This document shows positions 52,191 to 63,105 of a DNA stretch of 64,000 nucleotides, one piece after another. The stretch is from Siphonodentalium dalli (taxonomy: Eukaryota; Mollusca; Scaphopoda; Gadilida; Siphonodentaliidae). The stretch covers positions 173,229,164 through 173,293,163 of the forward strand of contig CP136066.1 of assembly GCA_032622095.1 (NCBI GenBank), in the 5' to 3' direction. Under the pieces are notes generated by a model. It was not told where the DNA came from. It searched no databases and saw only the letters and a program-made list of their open reading frames with translations. Position numbers and translations under genes: made by a program. Numbering within the stretch: position 1 is the first letter of the stretch; each line of letters opens with the position of its first letter.

Positions 52191-53721
52191 TCAATAATTT
52201 GTGTTTATGAAAGTCTGGCACCCATTAGCAGTTTGTTTTCAGTACATTTTAATATTCATTGGAACGTAAACAATTATTCGCTGACAGAAATCATGTTAAT
52301 ATCGCCTTTCGTTACTGGTTTCCTCTACTCAAATATTTCTCACTGCTCAATACTTATAATTAAAAAAAATGTTCTGTGTTTTGTGTCACTTCTTAATAGC
52401 ATTATGTATTCTGCTATTGGCAAGAAACAAAGTTGCAGTATACCTTAAAGGTACGGAAGGCCTTGGTGGGTATCCTGTGAACATATTTCCACCTGTCAAA
52501 AACCGCTGCAAACGAAAATAATATTCAAATATAGACATACTTTGTTAATATACAAATGAGAAATATCTCATAAACAGTATGTTATTGTCGTAAATTTGAC
52601 GATTGTTTGACAAAGCATAAAAAGTTACTTTCTTGGTGTTTCTTTATATTATGATGGTAAACATAAAGAGCGTTCTTTGTTGCTCAATTCCTTATTTGGA
52701 AATAATAAAGAGCGTTTATACCATTTGTGTGTGATTAGCCAGTAGCATTGTGCTGCCTTCTATAACACAATCAGACTCTTGTTTAGGTAAAATTTAGTAG
52801 GTCTTTATGTGAGCATGATGTTTACGCGATAGTGATCGTATATTTGAACCAATATGTATGCCTTTTAATATTTTTCTGTTTACGGTGTTTGGAACAAATA
52901 TGAATATTTTCGACAACTAAGCCCCCTCGTCCCTTTAATATAATTAATATAACATCCCTCATCCAATAATCTCCAAATTGCATATCTAAGTTCAATCCTA
53001 GTTACACGTCACGCCGCCCCTCATCATTTGCCAATTGTACACCCTTTTTTTGCTGCTGCTGCTGCAACTGTTCAATTTCTTTTAAAATTATTGAAAAAAT
53101 GGCCCTCCCGCCCGCCGACATTTACTTCTGATTTTGTTTTATCATCGGTCCGCACCAAAATTGAGCACACGTCCCTATATAATATACCTATTTAAACCGA
53201 GTATACACGGTGGTGTAATAGATCAACCGTTAATTTAACCGTTTAGGTAGCATATTTCCACGTATACGTTATCACGACAAATCCCTGCTGATCTGTTATT
53301 AATGAACCAAACACTTAACATGTCAACACACTCTGGCCCGCGAATGCTACAGTGTATAAACGTAACGGGGCAAATATGCACATTATATTGGCAGCTAACG
53401 AGAGCATTCATCATCGGCAATCTGCTCACCTCTTTTATCCGATACGATAGAAACTAAACGATTTGTTACTTCTAATTACCCGTACTTAATTACACTACTT
53501 GCGTGTTAATAAAGTACGACCCCATTACCACTAAATGTGAAACATGGGATTTAGAACATTAATATTCACTCTTACATATTTCCACATTCAAGGTGTAATC
53601 GTATGTCAGTTGTAACGTTGTGAAACTGCAACCGAACTGAATTATTCTATGCTAAATAGTTCATGGCTGACCTGATGCATGCATCTTAGTTTTCTTGTTG
53701 TCGCATGGTATCGTTACTGGT
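52191..53721. other. Unassigned intergenic DNA
   Basis: AT-rich. A short inverted pair with AAAGAGCGTTCTTTG near 52668 and a CTG/TGC run at 53052. No gene was recognised. Confidence 0.4.
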
Positions 53722-54173
53722 GTTCAACGGGGTCGCCACTTTGGGATCTTTAACGATTTTGGCTCCGACTCGCGTTTCTGATTTTTTTGTTTACTTTCGG
53801 CCATTTTGATCACGGAAAACCTACCCTTTCAACTTTTCAAGAGAAATTTGTTATGGTGACTATTAAACAGTGATGCTTTTGTCCCATTTGTTCGGAATGC
53901 ATGAGTAGACGGATATTCACATAACCGACCATTAAAACGACGATTGAGACAGGGGCCTGTCTTCTCGTTGTGTCCCTATGACGAGTCGATCATCCAGATT
54001 TGGCCTTGGTTTTCGTAATTTCCAACTTCGGCATCAGTTTTGAGATGAAGAGAGACTGAATAAACCATGCTACTTAAGATAATTGCAATATGCTATTACC
54101 AGGTAGTCTAATCGCGTTTCGATATCATCAATCATCAATATCGTCAGCCGTTTTTATTTATTCATGCATTTTT

Positions 54174-56526
54174 AGCTCAACTTACTTTTGTAAGTTTGAG
54201 CTATTGCCATGGCTTGGCGTCCGTCGTCCGTGTGTGCGTGTGTCCGTGCGTGCGTGTGCCCGTCAACAATTTCCTTTGGCGCGGGCTACAGGTCGTACCT
54301 TTGGTCTGATCTTTATGAAATTTTGCATGAATGTTGACATTGACATGTAGATGGGAACGAGTCATTTTGGGGTCATTCGTCAAAAAAACATGGCCGCTGG
54401 TGGCCATCTTGGATTTCAAAATTCAATCCATTGGCGCGGGCTACAGGTCGTACTGTTCGTTTGATCATCATGAAATTTGTCATGGATGTTAATATTGACA
54501 TGTAGATGGGAACGATTCATTTTGGGGTCGTTCGGCCAAAAAACATGGCCGTCAGCAGCCATCTTGGATTTTACTCTTTGCATGACTAAATCATTTGGCG
54601 CAGGCTACAGGTCGTAGTTTTGATCGGAACTTCATGAAATTTGTCATGGATGTTAACAATGACATGTAGATGGGAACGAGTGATTTTGGGGTTGTTCGGC
54701 CAAAAAACATGGCCGCCAGCAGCCATCTTGGATTTTACTCTTTGCATGACTAAATCCTTTGGCGCGGGCTACAGGTCGTACCTTTGGTCTGATCTTTATG
54801 AAATTTGTCATGAATGTTGACATTGACATGTAGATGGGAACGAGTCCTTTTGGGGTCATTCGGCCAAAAAACATGGCCGCTTGTGGCCATTTTGGATTTC
54901 AAAATTCAATCCATTGGCGCGGGCTACAGGTCGTACTGTTTGTCTGATCATTATGAAATTTGACATGTAGATGGGAACGAGTCATTTTGGGGTCGTTCGG
55001 CCAAAAAACATGGCCGCTGGCAGCCATCTTGGATTTTACTCTTTGCATGACTAAATCCTTTGGGGCAGGCTACAGGTCGTAGTTTTGATCAGAACTTCAT
55101 GAAATTTGTCATGGATGTTAACAATGACAATGTAGATGGGAACGAGTGATTTTGGGGTTGTTCGGCCAAAAAACATGGCCGGCAGCAGCCATCATGGATT
55201 TTACTCTTTGCATGACTAAATCCTTTGGCGCAGGCTACAGGTCGCACCTATGGTCTGATCTTTATGAATTTTGTCATGAATGTTGACATTGATATGTAGA
55301 TGGGAACGAGTCATTTTGGGGTCATTCGGCCAAAAAACATGGCCGCTGGTGGCCATTTTTGATTTCAAAATTCAATCCATTGGCGCGGGCTACAGGTCGT
55401 GCTGTTTGTCTGATCATCATGAAATTTGTCATGGATGTTAATATTGACATGTAGATGGGAACGAGTGATTTTGGGGTCGTTCAGCCAAAAAACATGGCCG
55501 CCAGCAGCCATCATGGATTTTACTCTTTGCGTGACTAAATTCTTTGGCGCGGGCTACAGGTTGTAGCTTTGGTCAGAACTTCATGAAATTTGTCATGGAT
55601 GTTAACAATGACATGTAGATGGGAACGAGTGATTTTGGGGTCGTTCGGCCAAAAAACATGGCCGCCAGCAGCCATCTTGGATTTTACTCTTTCAATGACT
55701 AAATCCTTTGGCGCTGGTTACAGGTCGTACCTTTGGTCTGACCTTTATGAAATTTGTCATGAATATTGATATTGATATGTATATGGGAACGAGTCATTTT
55801 GGGGTCATACGGCCAAAAAACATGGCCGCTGGCAGCCATCTTGGATTTCAAAATTCAATCCATTGGCACGGGCTACAGGTCGTACTGTTTGTCTGATCAT
55901 CATGATATTTATCATGGATGTTAATATTAACATGTAGATGGGAACGAGTCATTTTGGGGTCGTTTGGCTAAAAAAACATGTCCGCCAGCAGCCATATTGG
56001 ATTTTACTCTTTGCATGAATAAATCCTTTGGTGCGGGCTACAGGTCGTAGCTTTGGTCGGAACTTCAAGAAATTTGTCACGTATATTAACAATGACATGT
56101 AGATGGGAAACGAGTCATTTTGGGGTCGTTCAGCCGAAAAACATGGCCGCCAGCAGCCATCTTGGATTTTACTCTTTGCATGACTAAATCCATTGGCACA
56201 GGCTACAGGTCATACCTTTGATCAGATCATTATGAGATTTGTAAAGGCTGTAGATGGGAACAAGTCATTTTGGGGTAATTCGGAAAAAAACATGGCTGCC
56301 GGTGGCCATTTTAGAATTTACTCTTTGCATCAATAAATCCTTTGTCACACCATAATCACCACATCCCTGATCCGATCATTATGAAACCTGTTATGAATGT
56401 TGATATTGACATGAACATCTAGTCTTACTTAGACATTTCAATTAGCACTTTTCCTATTCCTCCATTTACTGTCGACCATTAAATTATTCCCCTACCTAAG
56501 TTGAGCTACAGTGTCATTGACACTTT
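54174..56526. repeat. Family F tandem array, about 13 units of 155-165 bases
   Basis: Starts AGCTCAACTTACTTTTGTAA and ends TAAGTTGAGCTACAGTGTCA. Units contain GCGCGGGCTACAGGTCGTAC, TGAAATTTGTCATGAATGTT, GACATGTAGATGGGAACGAG and AACATGGCCGCCAGCAGCCA then TCTTGGATT. Two unit types alternate (CAAAATTCAATCCATTGGCG or TTTGCATGACTAAATCCTTT). CATTT flanks both sides. Confidence 0.9.
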
Positions 56527-56745
56527 CATTTAAATGCACACGGGCTTCGACTCGTTTTTTTTTCTCAAAGACTCCGACTCATATCTAGAAAAGTGATTGG
56601 CTCCTACTCGTTTGCATAGGAAGATCATGGCAAATTTTTGAAATGCACAGGGTTCCGACTCGTTTTTTCCCCCAAAGTGCTCTGACTCTTTATATCTCGA
56701 AAAATGACAGGCTCCAACTCGTTTGCATAGGAAAATCATGCATAA
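56527..56745. repeat. About 115-base direct duplication rich in CTCCGACTCG
   Basis: TCGACTCGTTTTTTTTTCTC to GTTTGCATAGGAAGATCATG is followed by a diverged second copy from CCGACTCGTTTTTTCCCCCA to TTTGCATAGGAAAATCATG. Confidence 0.7.
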
Positions 56746-57439
56746 CTGTCAGGCTGATAAGCAGGTGGTGAACTAGAGATAGGGACTAGGTCGCTTTATT
56801 GTCTGTTAGCGATTAAATTGCACAATTTACCTCATATATGCTCATATTGGCATGTTTCTGGACCTCGACCGACCCGACTCAAATTTGGTATGTATAGACC
56901 TACATTGATACCGGGAACAATATGGGCTGGTCCAATTTCACGTGCGACCATGTCCTTGACCTTAACCTTGATCTCGCTCATATATGCTCATACAGGCATG
57001 TTTCTGGACGGATTGAATCCCTAAATAGCCATCACGAAGTCTGGCACACCAGCTATAGTATCTATACATATTGCCTAATTTGCCGGGTCGAACATAGCTA
57101 ACACAACCGTATATACGAACCCGATAAAGGGTAAACCCATCGGAAAAATATCGAGAGACTCACCTGTCATCCATTTGTTCTCCTTTCCGCATAAAAAACT
57201 GATCACTAAAGAGTCGGAATGAAATCGTTAAAGATCCCAAAGTGGTGAGCCCGCTGAACCCAAGTCATCGTGCAAAAAGACACCAAAGATCTCCAAATGA
57301 GCAAAAATTCACACAGCATCTCGAAATTTCATCAAAACGCGATTTTATATTAGTCGTCCCCGAGTCGTCTGTTAATTATTGTCCACCGAAAAAAATGGGG
57401 GGGGGGGCTATTCAAATAGCCGGTGTGCGCTGGTGTGCG

Positions 57440-57887
57440 CCTATGTTTGCCGGAGTTATGGCCCCTTTTCCTCTTAGAATATATGTCCGTCCGTTCGGAA
57501 AGTTTCCGGATGATAACTTTATTTTGGGCTATCGGATCGAAACCAAATTTGGTATGTGAGCTTATGAGCTCAAAATACAGGTCAAGTTCGAATACGGGTA
57601 CAGTCCGCCAATTTTTGCCGGAGTTATGGCCCCTTTTCGATTTAAAATGTTGTCGTTTTGAGGTTTCAGGGTGATAACTTTATAGTTTGTGTGATCGGAT
57701 CTGAAACCAAATTTGGTATCTCACGCAGGTTATCAGCTCCAAATACAGGTCAAATTCGAATATGGGTTCGGTCCTCCCATTTTACCCGAGTTATGGTCCT
57801 TGTCAACTTAGAATTTGCCGATTATTTTGGTTTCCGGATGATAATTAATGATTTTTTTGTAACCTGATTGTTTTTTAATTTGGTATG
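57440..57887. repeat. Family H (GAGTTATGGCCCC) tandem units
   Basis: Three diverged units with GGAGTTATGGCCCCTTTTC, AACCAAATTTGGTATGTGAG, AAATACAGGTCAAGTTCGAA and CGGATGATAACTTTAT. Frames over it are repeat-derived. Confidence 0.7.
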
Positions 57888-58235
57888 TGGATTAACAGAG
57901 AACATGAAGATAGAGCCACAAAATATGTTCCACAACTCAGGAAAATGTCATACACCGACAAACTCATCCACCTCAGTTTGATGTCAATGAAATATAGGCG
58001 ACACCGTGGAGATATGATTGAGACATACAAGATTATAAAAAAAATTCTACAATATTATGCCAGAGCAGTTTGTCCAGAGAGCAATATATTCAGCAACCAG
58101 AGGGAACAACCAAAAACTTCAGATGCCTGGACCGAAAAAAAAACATTCACAAATTCTTTTTTACTAACAGAATTGTTGCAGAATGAAACAAATTACCTGA
58201 TGTGGTAGTGCAGGCTATGGTCTTACAATCTCGTC
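57888..58235 (+). pseudogene. Non-LTR retrotransposon C-terminal fragment (decayed)
   Basis: The frame reads ATKYVPQLRKMSYTDKLIHL then MKYRRHRGDMIETYKI, the conserved tail after the reverse transcriptase in many CR1/jockey-like non-LTR elements. Near 58165 a frame change is needed to reach RIVAE, a stop (in place of Trp) and NKLPDVVVQA. It has no reverse transcriptase part here and is joined to family H repeats upstream, so it is a dead 5'-truncated piece. Confidence 0.75.
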
Positions 58236-58640
58236 CAAATACGGATACGATAGGCGAGAATCGCATGCGTTTTGATATGTCGATGCCGTCTGGAGAGTTT
58301 GGCGGGACCAGCATCCCGTCTCGATTTGCTCAGTCTACCCTTGATGCTATAAAGTGGTAGCCGCGGGCGCTTATATATAGAGTTGTTTTTATGAGCCATC
58401 AGGCCCCCGCGGCAGCGGTCGCTGGCGCGACCTGACTGCCTCGATATCAATTTGAAAAAGGGGTGACGTTGCTTCAATAACAGGTCTTAGACTTCAGCAT
58501 CCCACCCCATTTGGCATGCGATAGCGTTTGTACTAGGTGGGTAGTGAGCGCAAACCTTGACAGAATTCGACGCATACCGATACGATTTAAAATACCTTTA
58601 CGATGATTGAACTATTGTGGCGTTATAATTTCAAATTGTT
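58236..58640. other. Unassigned stretch with a GC-rich core
   Basis: 58355-58440 is unusually GC-rich for the window (GGTAGCCGCGGGCGC, CCCCCGCGGCAGCGGTCGCT). A Lys/Arg-rich 84-codon minus-strand frame crosses it (58223-58477). No domain was recognised. Confidence 0.35.
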
Positions 58641-59065
58641 TTTAGCTCACCTGAGACGAAGTCTCCGGTGGAGCTATAGTCATCACTCGTCGTCCGTCCG
58701 TCCGTCCGTCTAGCCGTCCGTCCGTCAACAATTCTTTAAACATCTCCTCTGAAACCATCAGACCGATTGGGTTTATATTTGGTGTGGATGTTCCCTAGGT
58801 GACTCTTATTCAGATTTGTTCAAATGAGGTCACCAAGTCAAATAGTTTTGATGTCAGGACCATAACTATTTTTCCACATAGTAATTCTTAAAACGACTTC
58901 TTTTCTGAAGTTGTCGGGCCGATTGGGTTCATATTTGGTATGAGGGTACCTTGGGTGACTGTGGTTCAGATTTGTTCAAATGAGGTCACTGGGTCAAATG
59001 TGGGTGGGGCTATGGACATAAATCTGAAGAATTTTTTATTTTTTTAGATTTAACTTATTGCTCAA
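58641..59065. repeat. AGCTCACCTGAGACGAAGTC family N repeat
   Basis: AGCTCACCTGAGACGAAGTC, CGGTGGAGCTATAGTCATCA and a CCGTCCGTCCGT run are followed by two units with CAGACCGATTGGGTTTATAT, CAGATTTGTTCAAATGAGGT and CCATAACT. The same family is at 63106-64000. Confidence 0.75.
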
Positions 59066-59079
59066 TTTAAAAAAAAAAA

Positions 59080-59215
59080 AAAGTCTCCCATAGCAGTTGA
59101 GGACTAAGTAAAATTGGGTTCCCAGATGGTGAATTTGGTGATGCTAGCCTACCTTACAGAATAGCATCACTACATTCACCCTTTTGGGACCTCAGACACA
59201 CTAAATTCACGCTTG
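59080..59215. mobile_element. Family D-long 3' fragment
   Basis: AGTCTCCCATAGCAGTTGAG, AGATGGTGAATTTGGTGATG, GCATCACTACATTCACCC and CACGCTTGG match the right end of the long D relatives. Confidence 0.65.
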
Positions 59216-59315
59216 GCTGTTCCAATATTGTTTTCTCAACCACTTAGCTATGTGACCTCATTATACCTTATTATGGACAAAAAAGTGTGGGGGTATATTG
59301 GATGTTTTACTTACT

Positions 59316-59722
59316 TTAAAGGTACTCAACCCGATAAAACTCCTCTCAATTACTATTTCAATGGCTTCGGGGGTCAAAAATATTTGATTCGAGTCGAGGA
59401 AGTCACCCATCAAAGCTCAGATTTGTTAGATATCGATTTTAGAAATCTATTATTTTTCATTATCGGGAATATTATCTGGCCCAGAACTCATTGAAACTTG
59501 CGCTAAAATTACCACTTGATTTTAGAGTTATCCATCCTTGTCTGTTTGAATAGATTTGGAGGACACATCCAGAGCAGATTACGGCAGTTAGTAGTACTGA
59601 TCTCGAGTTTATAACAAATTTCAAAAATCAATATCTAATAACTCTGAGCTTTGTTTGATGGGTTCCTCGACTCGAATCAAATATTTTTTACCCCCAAAGC
59701 CAAAGAAATAGTAATATAGGAC
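59316..59722. mobile_element. Family I TTAA element, 3' end lost
   Basis: TTAAAGGTACTCAACCCGAT start, with TTGATTCGAGTCGAGGAAGT and the complementary TCGACTCGAATCAAATATTT arm. The terminal GATTGAGTACCTTTAA is missing. Confidence 0.75.
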
Positions 59723-60163
59723 AATACATTGTTATAAGATGACAAAAAGGCGACAACAGAAACGTTTGTACATGGTGAGAAAACAATTTGAATTTGCATT
59801 ATGTCGAATAACATCTTTCAGCGTATGTTTATGGATTACCAATTAGAACGAGCATAAATATGTGCATATCTATATCTATTGTGATATTTAAGGAAGATGT
59901 AAATATAGATTGCAAGGCTATGTATGTATCAAACATTTGACTGTAAGGTTAAGCTAAATTTGTATAGTAGTGAATTTGGCGATTCGCCAGATGACGCCCT
60001 TGACAGTTATACGCTGGAAGAAATTATCGATGTGTATACAAATGGTGCATGGATGTGGCAATCCTAATGAGGGAGGGGTGTCTAGCAATGTTTGTATTTG
60101 GTGTATATTGAGCGATTTGTGGTTGACATTGGATTGTGGCTATATGTCAACGCAGTCAGACGT

Positions 60164-60752
60164 TCATGAATCGAAGCGTTTTGTCGCAGCAATATACTGT
60201 TGCACTATTTGGAAAAACCTTATATTTTCCGGAATTGAGATGTACGATATCCCGAAAAGAAACTGATCGATGTCGGTTATAATGAAGCGTTCGCGGTTTA
60301 ACTTATCGTCAAGTTCCAACCGTTCATTTTGATATAAAGGGCACATAAAAAAGAAATGGTATGCATCTTCCAAAGGGTTCCCACAACTGCAAACAGGACT
60401 TTCGGCTATGTAGTTTTGATACATATCAGCACGAAGATCACTGCACCCGTTTCGAATTCGGGAATGTATCATATTATATCGTCTGAGACCTGAATAGAAA
60501 TAAGGGCTCACGGGGTTTGGGGGTTGGTATACGAGTCGTAAATTGAATTTGAAGTCAGAGAAAGGGACAACGTCGGTCATTTCAGTTGGGATTTTGTTCC
60601 AATCAGCTATCGCCGATGGCAAAAAGGACTTTTTGTAGTGCTCAGTGTGGCATCGGTAAGAATAGAATTTTCCCGGGCGTCTGAAATTATAACTTGAGAC
60701 CTGGCTAGCTCTGGGTGGGAGGATGGTAGATAGGTAATTTGGCGATTCATTT
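60164..60752 (-). pseudogene. Non-LTR retrotransposon ORF, C-terminal part
   Basis: An open minus-strand frame from 60752 to the stop at 60164. It starts NESPNYLSTILPPRASQ and continues with SFLPSAIADWNKIP, RYNMIHSRIRNGCSDLRADM and the Cys/His motif SPVCSCGNPLEDAYHFFFMC, typical of the tail of CR1/jockey-like elements. It is in frame with the reverse transcriptase piece at 62267-63105 once the tandem array between them is discounted. Confidence 0.88.
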
Positions 60753-62266
60753 TTAGCTCAACTTACTTTTGTAAGTTTGAGCTATTGCCATGGTTTGGCG
60801 TCCGTCGTCCGTGTGTGCGTGTGTCCGTCAACAATTTCCTTTGGCACGGTCTACAGGTTGTACCTTTGGTCTGATCTTCATGAAATTTGTCATGAATGTT
60901 GACATTGACATGTAGATGGGAACGAGTCATTTTGGGGTCATTCGGCCAAAAAACATGGCCACTGGCAGCCATCTTGGATTTCAAGATTCAATCCATTGGC
61001 GCGGCCTACAGGTCGTACTGTTCATCTGATCATCATGAAATTTGTCATTGATGTTAATAATGACATGTAGATGGGAACGAGTGATTTTGGGGTCGTTCGG
61101 CCAAAAAACATGGCTGCCAGCAGCCATCTTGGATTTTACTCTTTGCATGACTAAATCCTTTGGCGCGGGCTACAGGTCGTTGTTTTGGTCGGAAGTTTAT
61201 GAAATTTGTCATGGATGTTAACACTGTCATGTAGATGGGAACGAGTGATTTTGGAGTTGTTCGGCCAAAAAACATGGCCGCCAGCAGCCATCTTGGATTT
61301 TACTCTTTGCATGACTAAATCCTTTGGCGCGGGCTACAGGTTGTACCTTTGGTCTGATCTTTATGAAATTTGTCACGAATGTTGACATTGACATGTAGAT
61401 GGGAACGAGTCATTTTGGCGTCATTCGGCCAAAAAAACATGGCCGCTGGCAGCCATCTTGGATTTCAAGATTCAATCCATTGGCGCAGGCTACAGGTCGT
61501 ACTGTTCGTCTGATCATCATGAAATTTGTCATAGATGTTAATAATGACATGTAGATGGGAACGAGTGATTTTGGGGTCGTTCGGCCAAAAAACATGGCTG
61601 CCAGCAGCCATCTTGGATTTTACTCTTTGCATGACTAAATCCTTTGGCGCGGGCTACAGGTCGTTGTGTTGGTCGGAAGTTTATGAAAGTTGTCATGGAT
61701 GTTAACACTGACATGTAGATGGGAACGAGTGATTTTGGAGTCGTTCGGCCAAAAAACATGGCCGCCAGCAGCCATCTTGGATTTTACTCTTTGCATGACT
61801 AAATCCTTTGGCGCGGGCTATAGGTTGCCTTTGGTCTAATCTTTATAAAATTTGTCATGAACGTTGACATTGACATGTAGATGGGAACGAATCATTGTGG
61901 GGTCATTCGGCCAAAAAACATGGCCGCTGGCGGCCATCTTGGATTTCAAAATTAAATCCATTGGCGCGGTCTACAGGTCGTACTGTTCGTCTGATCATCA
62001 TGAAATTTGTAGGTCGTAGCTTTGGTCAGATCTTCATAAAATTTGTCATGGATGTTAACAATTATACGTAGATGGGAACGAGTCCTTTTGGGGTCAATTG
62101 GCCAAAAAAAATGGCCACCAGCAGCCATCTTGTATTTTACTCTTTGCATCACTAAATCCTTTGGCGCAGGTTAGACATTTAAATTAGCACCTTTCCTATT
62201 CCTCCATTTACTGTCAACCATTAAATTATTCCCCTACCTAAGTTGAGCTACAGTGTCATTGACACT
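60753..62266. repeat. Family F tandem array inserted in a retrotransposon
   Basis: About eight units of 150-165 bases with the same landmarks and the same ends as 54174-56526 (AGCTCAACTTACTTTTGTAA; TAAGTTGAGCTACAGTGTCA). It is flanked by TTCATTT at 60746-60752 and 62267-62273, a likely 7-base target duplication, and splits the retrotransposon frame. Confidence 0.9.
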
Positions 62267-63105
62267 TTCATTTACTATTTTGTAAATCACTTCAAGCTTG
62301 TGGTATTGGCGCCGCGTTTCCAAAGAAAGCCAACCTACCTCCTGCAGGAAAACAAAATAAGAAACCGATCATGTCAGTCCAGAGACTATACGGCCAGCAT
62401 CTGCGTGGAGGCGGTCGAGCTTGTCTAATAGGTAACGCGGTGCGCAGTCCCATACAACATCAGAATAATCGAATAGTGGTAATATATAAGTTTTGTATAT
62501 CTTTTCGAGCGTTTTTCTATCGAGTTGATATTTAAATCGCCTCAACTGGGCCAGACGAGAGGCGATCCTCTTCGCTGTCCTTTCTATGTGAATGTTCCAG
62601 TTTAGATTTTGTTGTAGTTCAAGACCAAGGTGTTTATGAGATTCCACAAAGCTGATAGGGTCGTTTATAAATTTAAGGTTTGGTATTTCTGGAGAGGGTG
62701 GGGTCAACGAGAAAGACATACCTACGGTTTTGGTTGGGTTAAAGCTCACGAGCCAGTTTTTTGACCAGGTCGTTATTTTCGTCAAATCGTTATTCATAAT
62801 TTTAGAAAGTTCATCCAGATCCCAGTGGCTGCTCATAATACAAGTATCATCTGCGTACATTCTCGTGATGGAGTCAATATTATCTGCTAAATCGTTTATA
62901 TAGACGAGGAATAAAAAAGGGCCCAGAATATATCCCTGGGGGACTCCTGCGGAGATAACCTCGTAGCTGGAAAAGGTATTATTTATCAGGACTCTTTGTT
63001 TTCTGTTTAATAGATAGTCTTCGATCCATTGTAATGTCTGACCCTCCACACCGTAGCGTTGAAGTTTGTAAATCAGCCCCTTGTATATTGGATTAAATCT
63101 GTTGG
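62267..63105 (-). pseudogene. Non-LTR retrotransposon reverse transcriptase (5'-truncated)
   Basis: Minus-strand frame with the finger/palm part of a reverse transcriptase: GLIYKLQRYGV, then AGVPQG..LGP.LFLVYINDL, then the catalytic MYADDT box, WLVSFNPTKT, HKHLGLELQQNLNW and the thumb region. The frame has one TGA at 62371-62369, after which it stays open (LQEVGWLSLE, HKLEVIYKIV) to the array at 62266. The endonuclease and first RT motifs are missing; the left edge of the protein is replaced by family N repeats near 63105. It is from the CR1/jockey-like group; not active. Confidence 0.9.

Larger units (their letters stand above)
53722..57260. mobile_element. Composite fold-back region enclosing a tandem array
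   Basis: The outer arms 53722-53775 (GTTCAACGGGGTCGCCACTT, TGGGATCTTTAACGATTT, TCCGACTC) and 57208-57260 (GAGTCGGA, AAATCGTTAAAGATCCCAAA, GTGGTGAGCCCGCTGAAC) are inverted repeats. Between them lie the 54174-56526 array and a GACTCGTTTTTTT-type duplication. Confidence 0.6.

Noticed and set aside
54090-54350. Open frames over the family F and H arrays (for example MFFGRTTPKSLVPIYM repeats at 60.7-62.2 kb)
   Set aside because: Repeat-unit translations recurring with every 160-base unit; no start context or conservation outside the repeats.
57242-57559. 105-codon frame MVSPLNPSHRAK...
   Set aside because: It spans the end of an inverted arm, a G-run and family H repeat; no domain.
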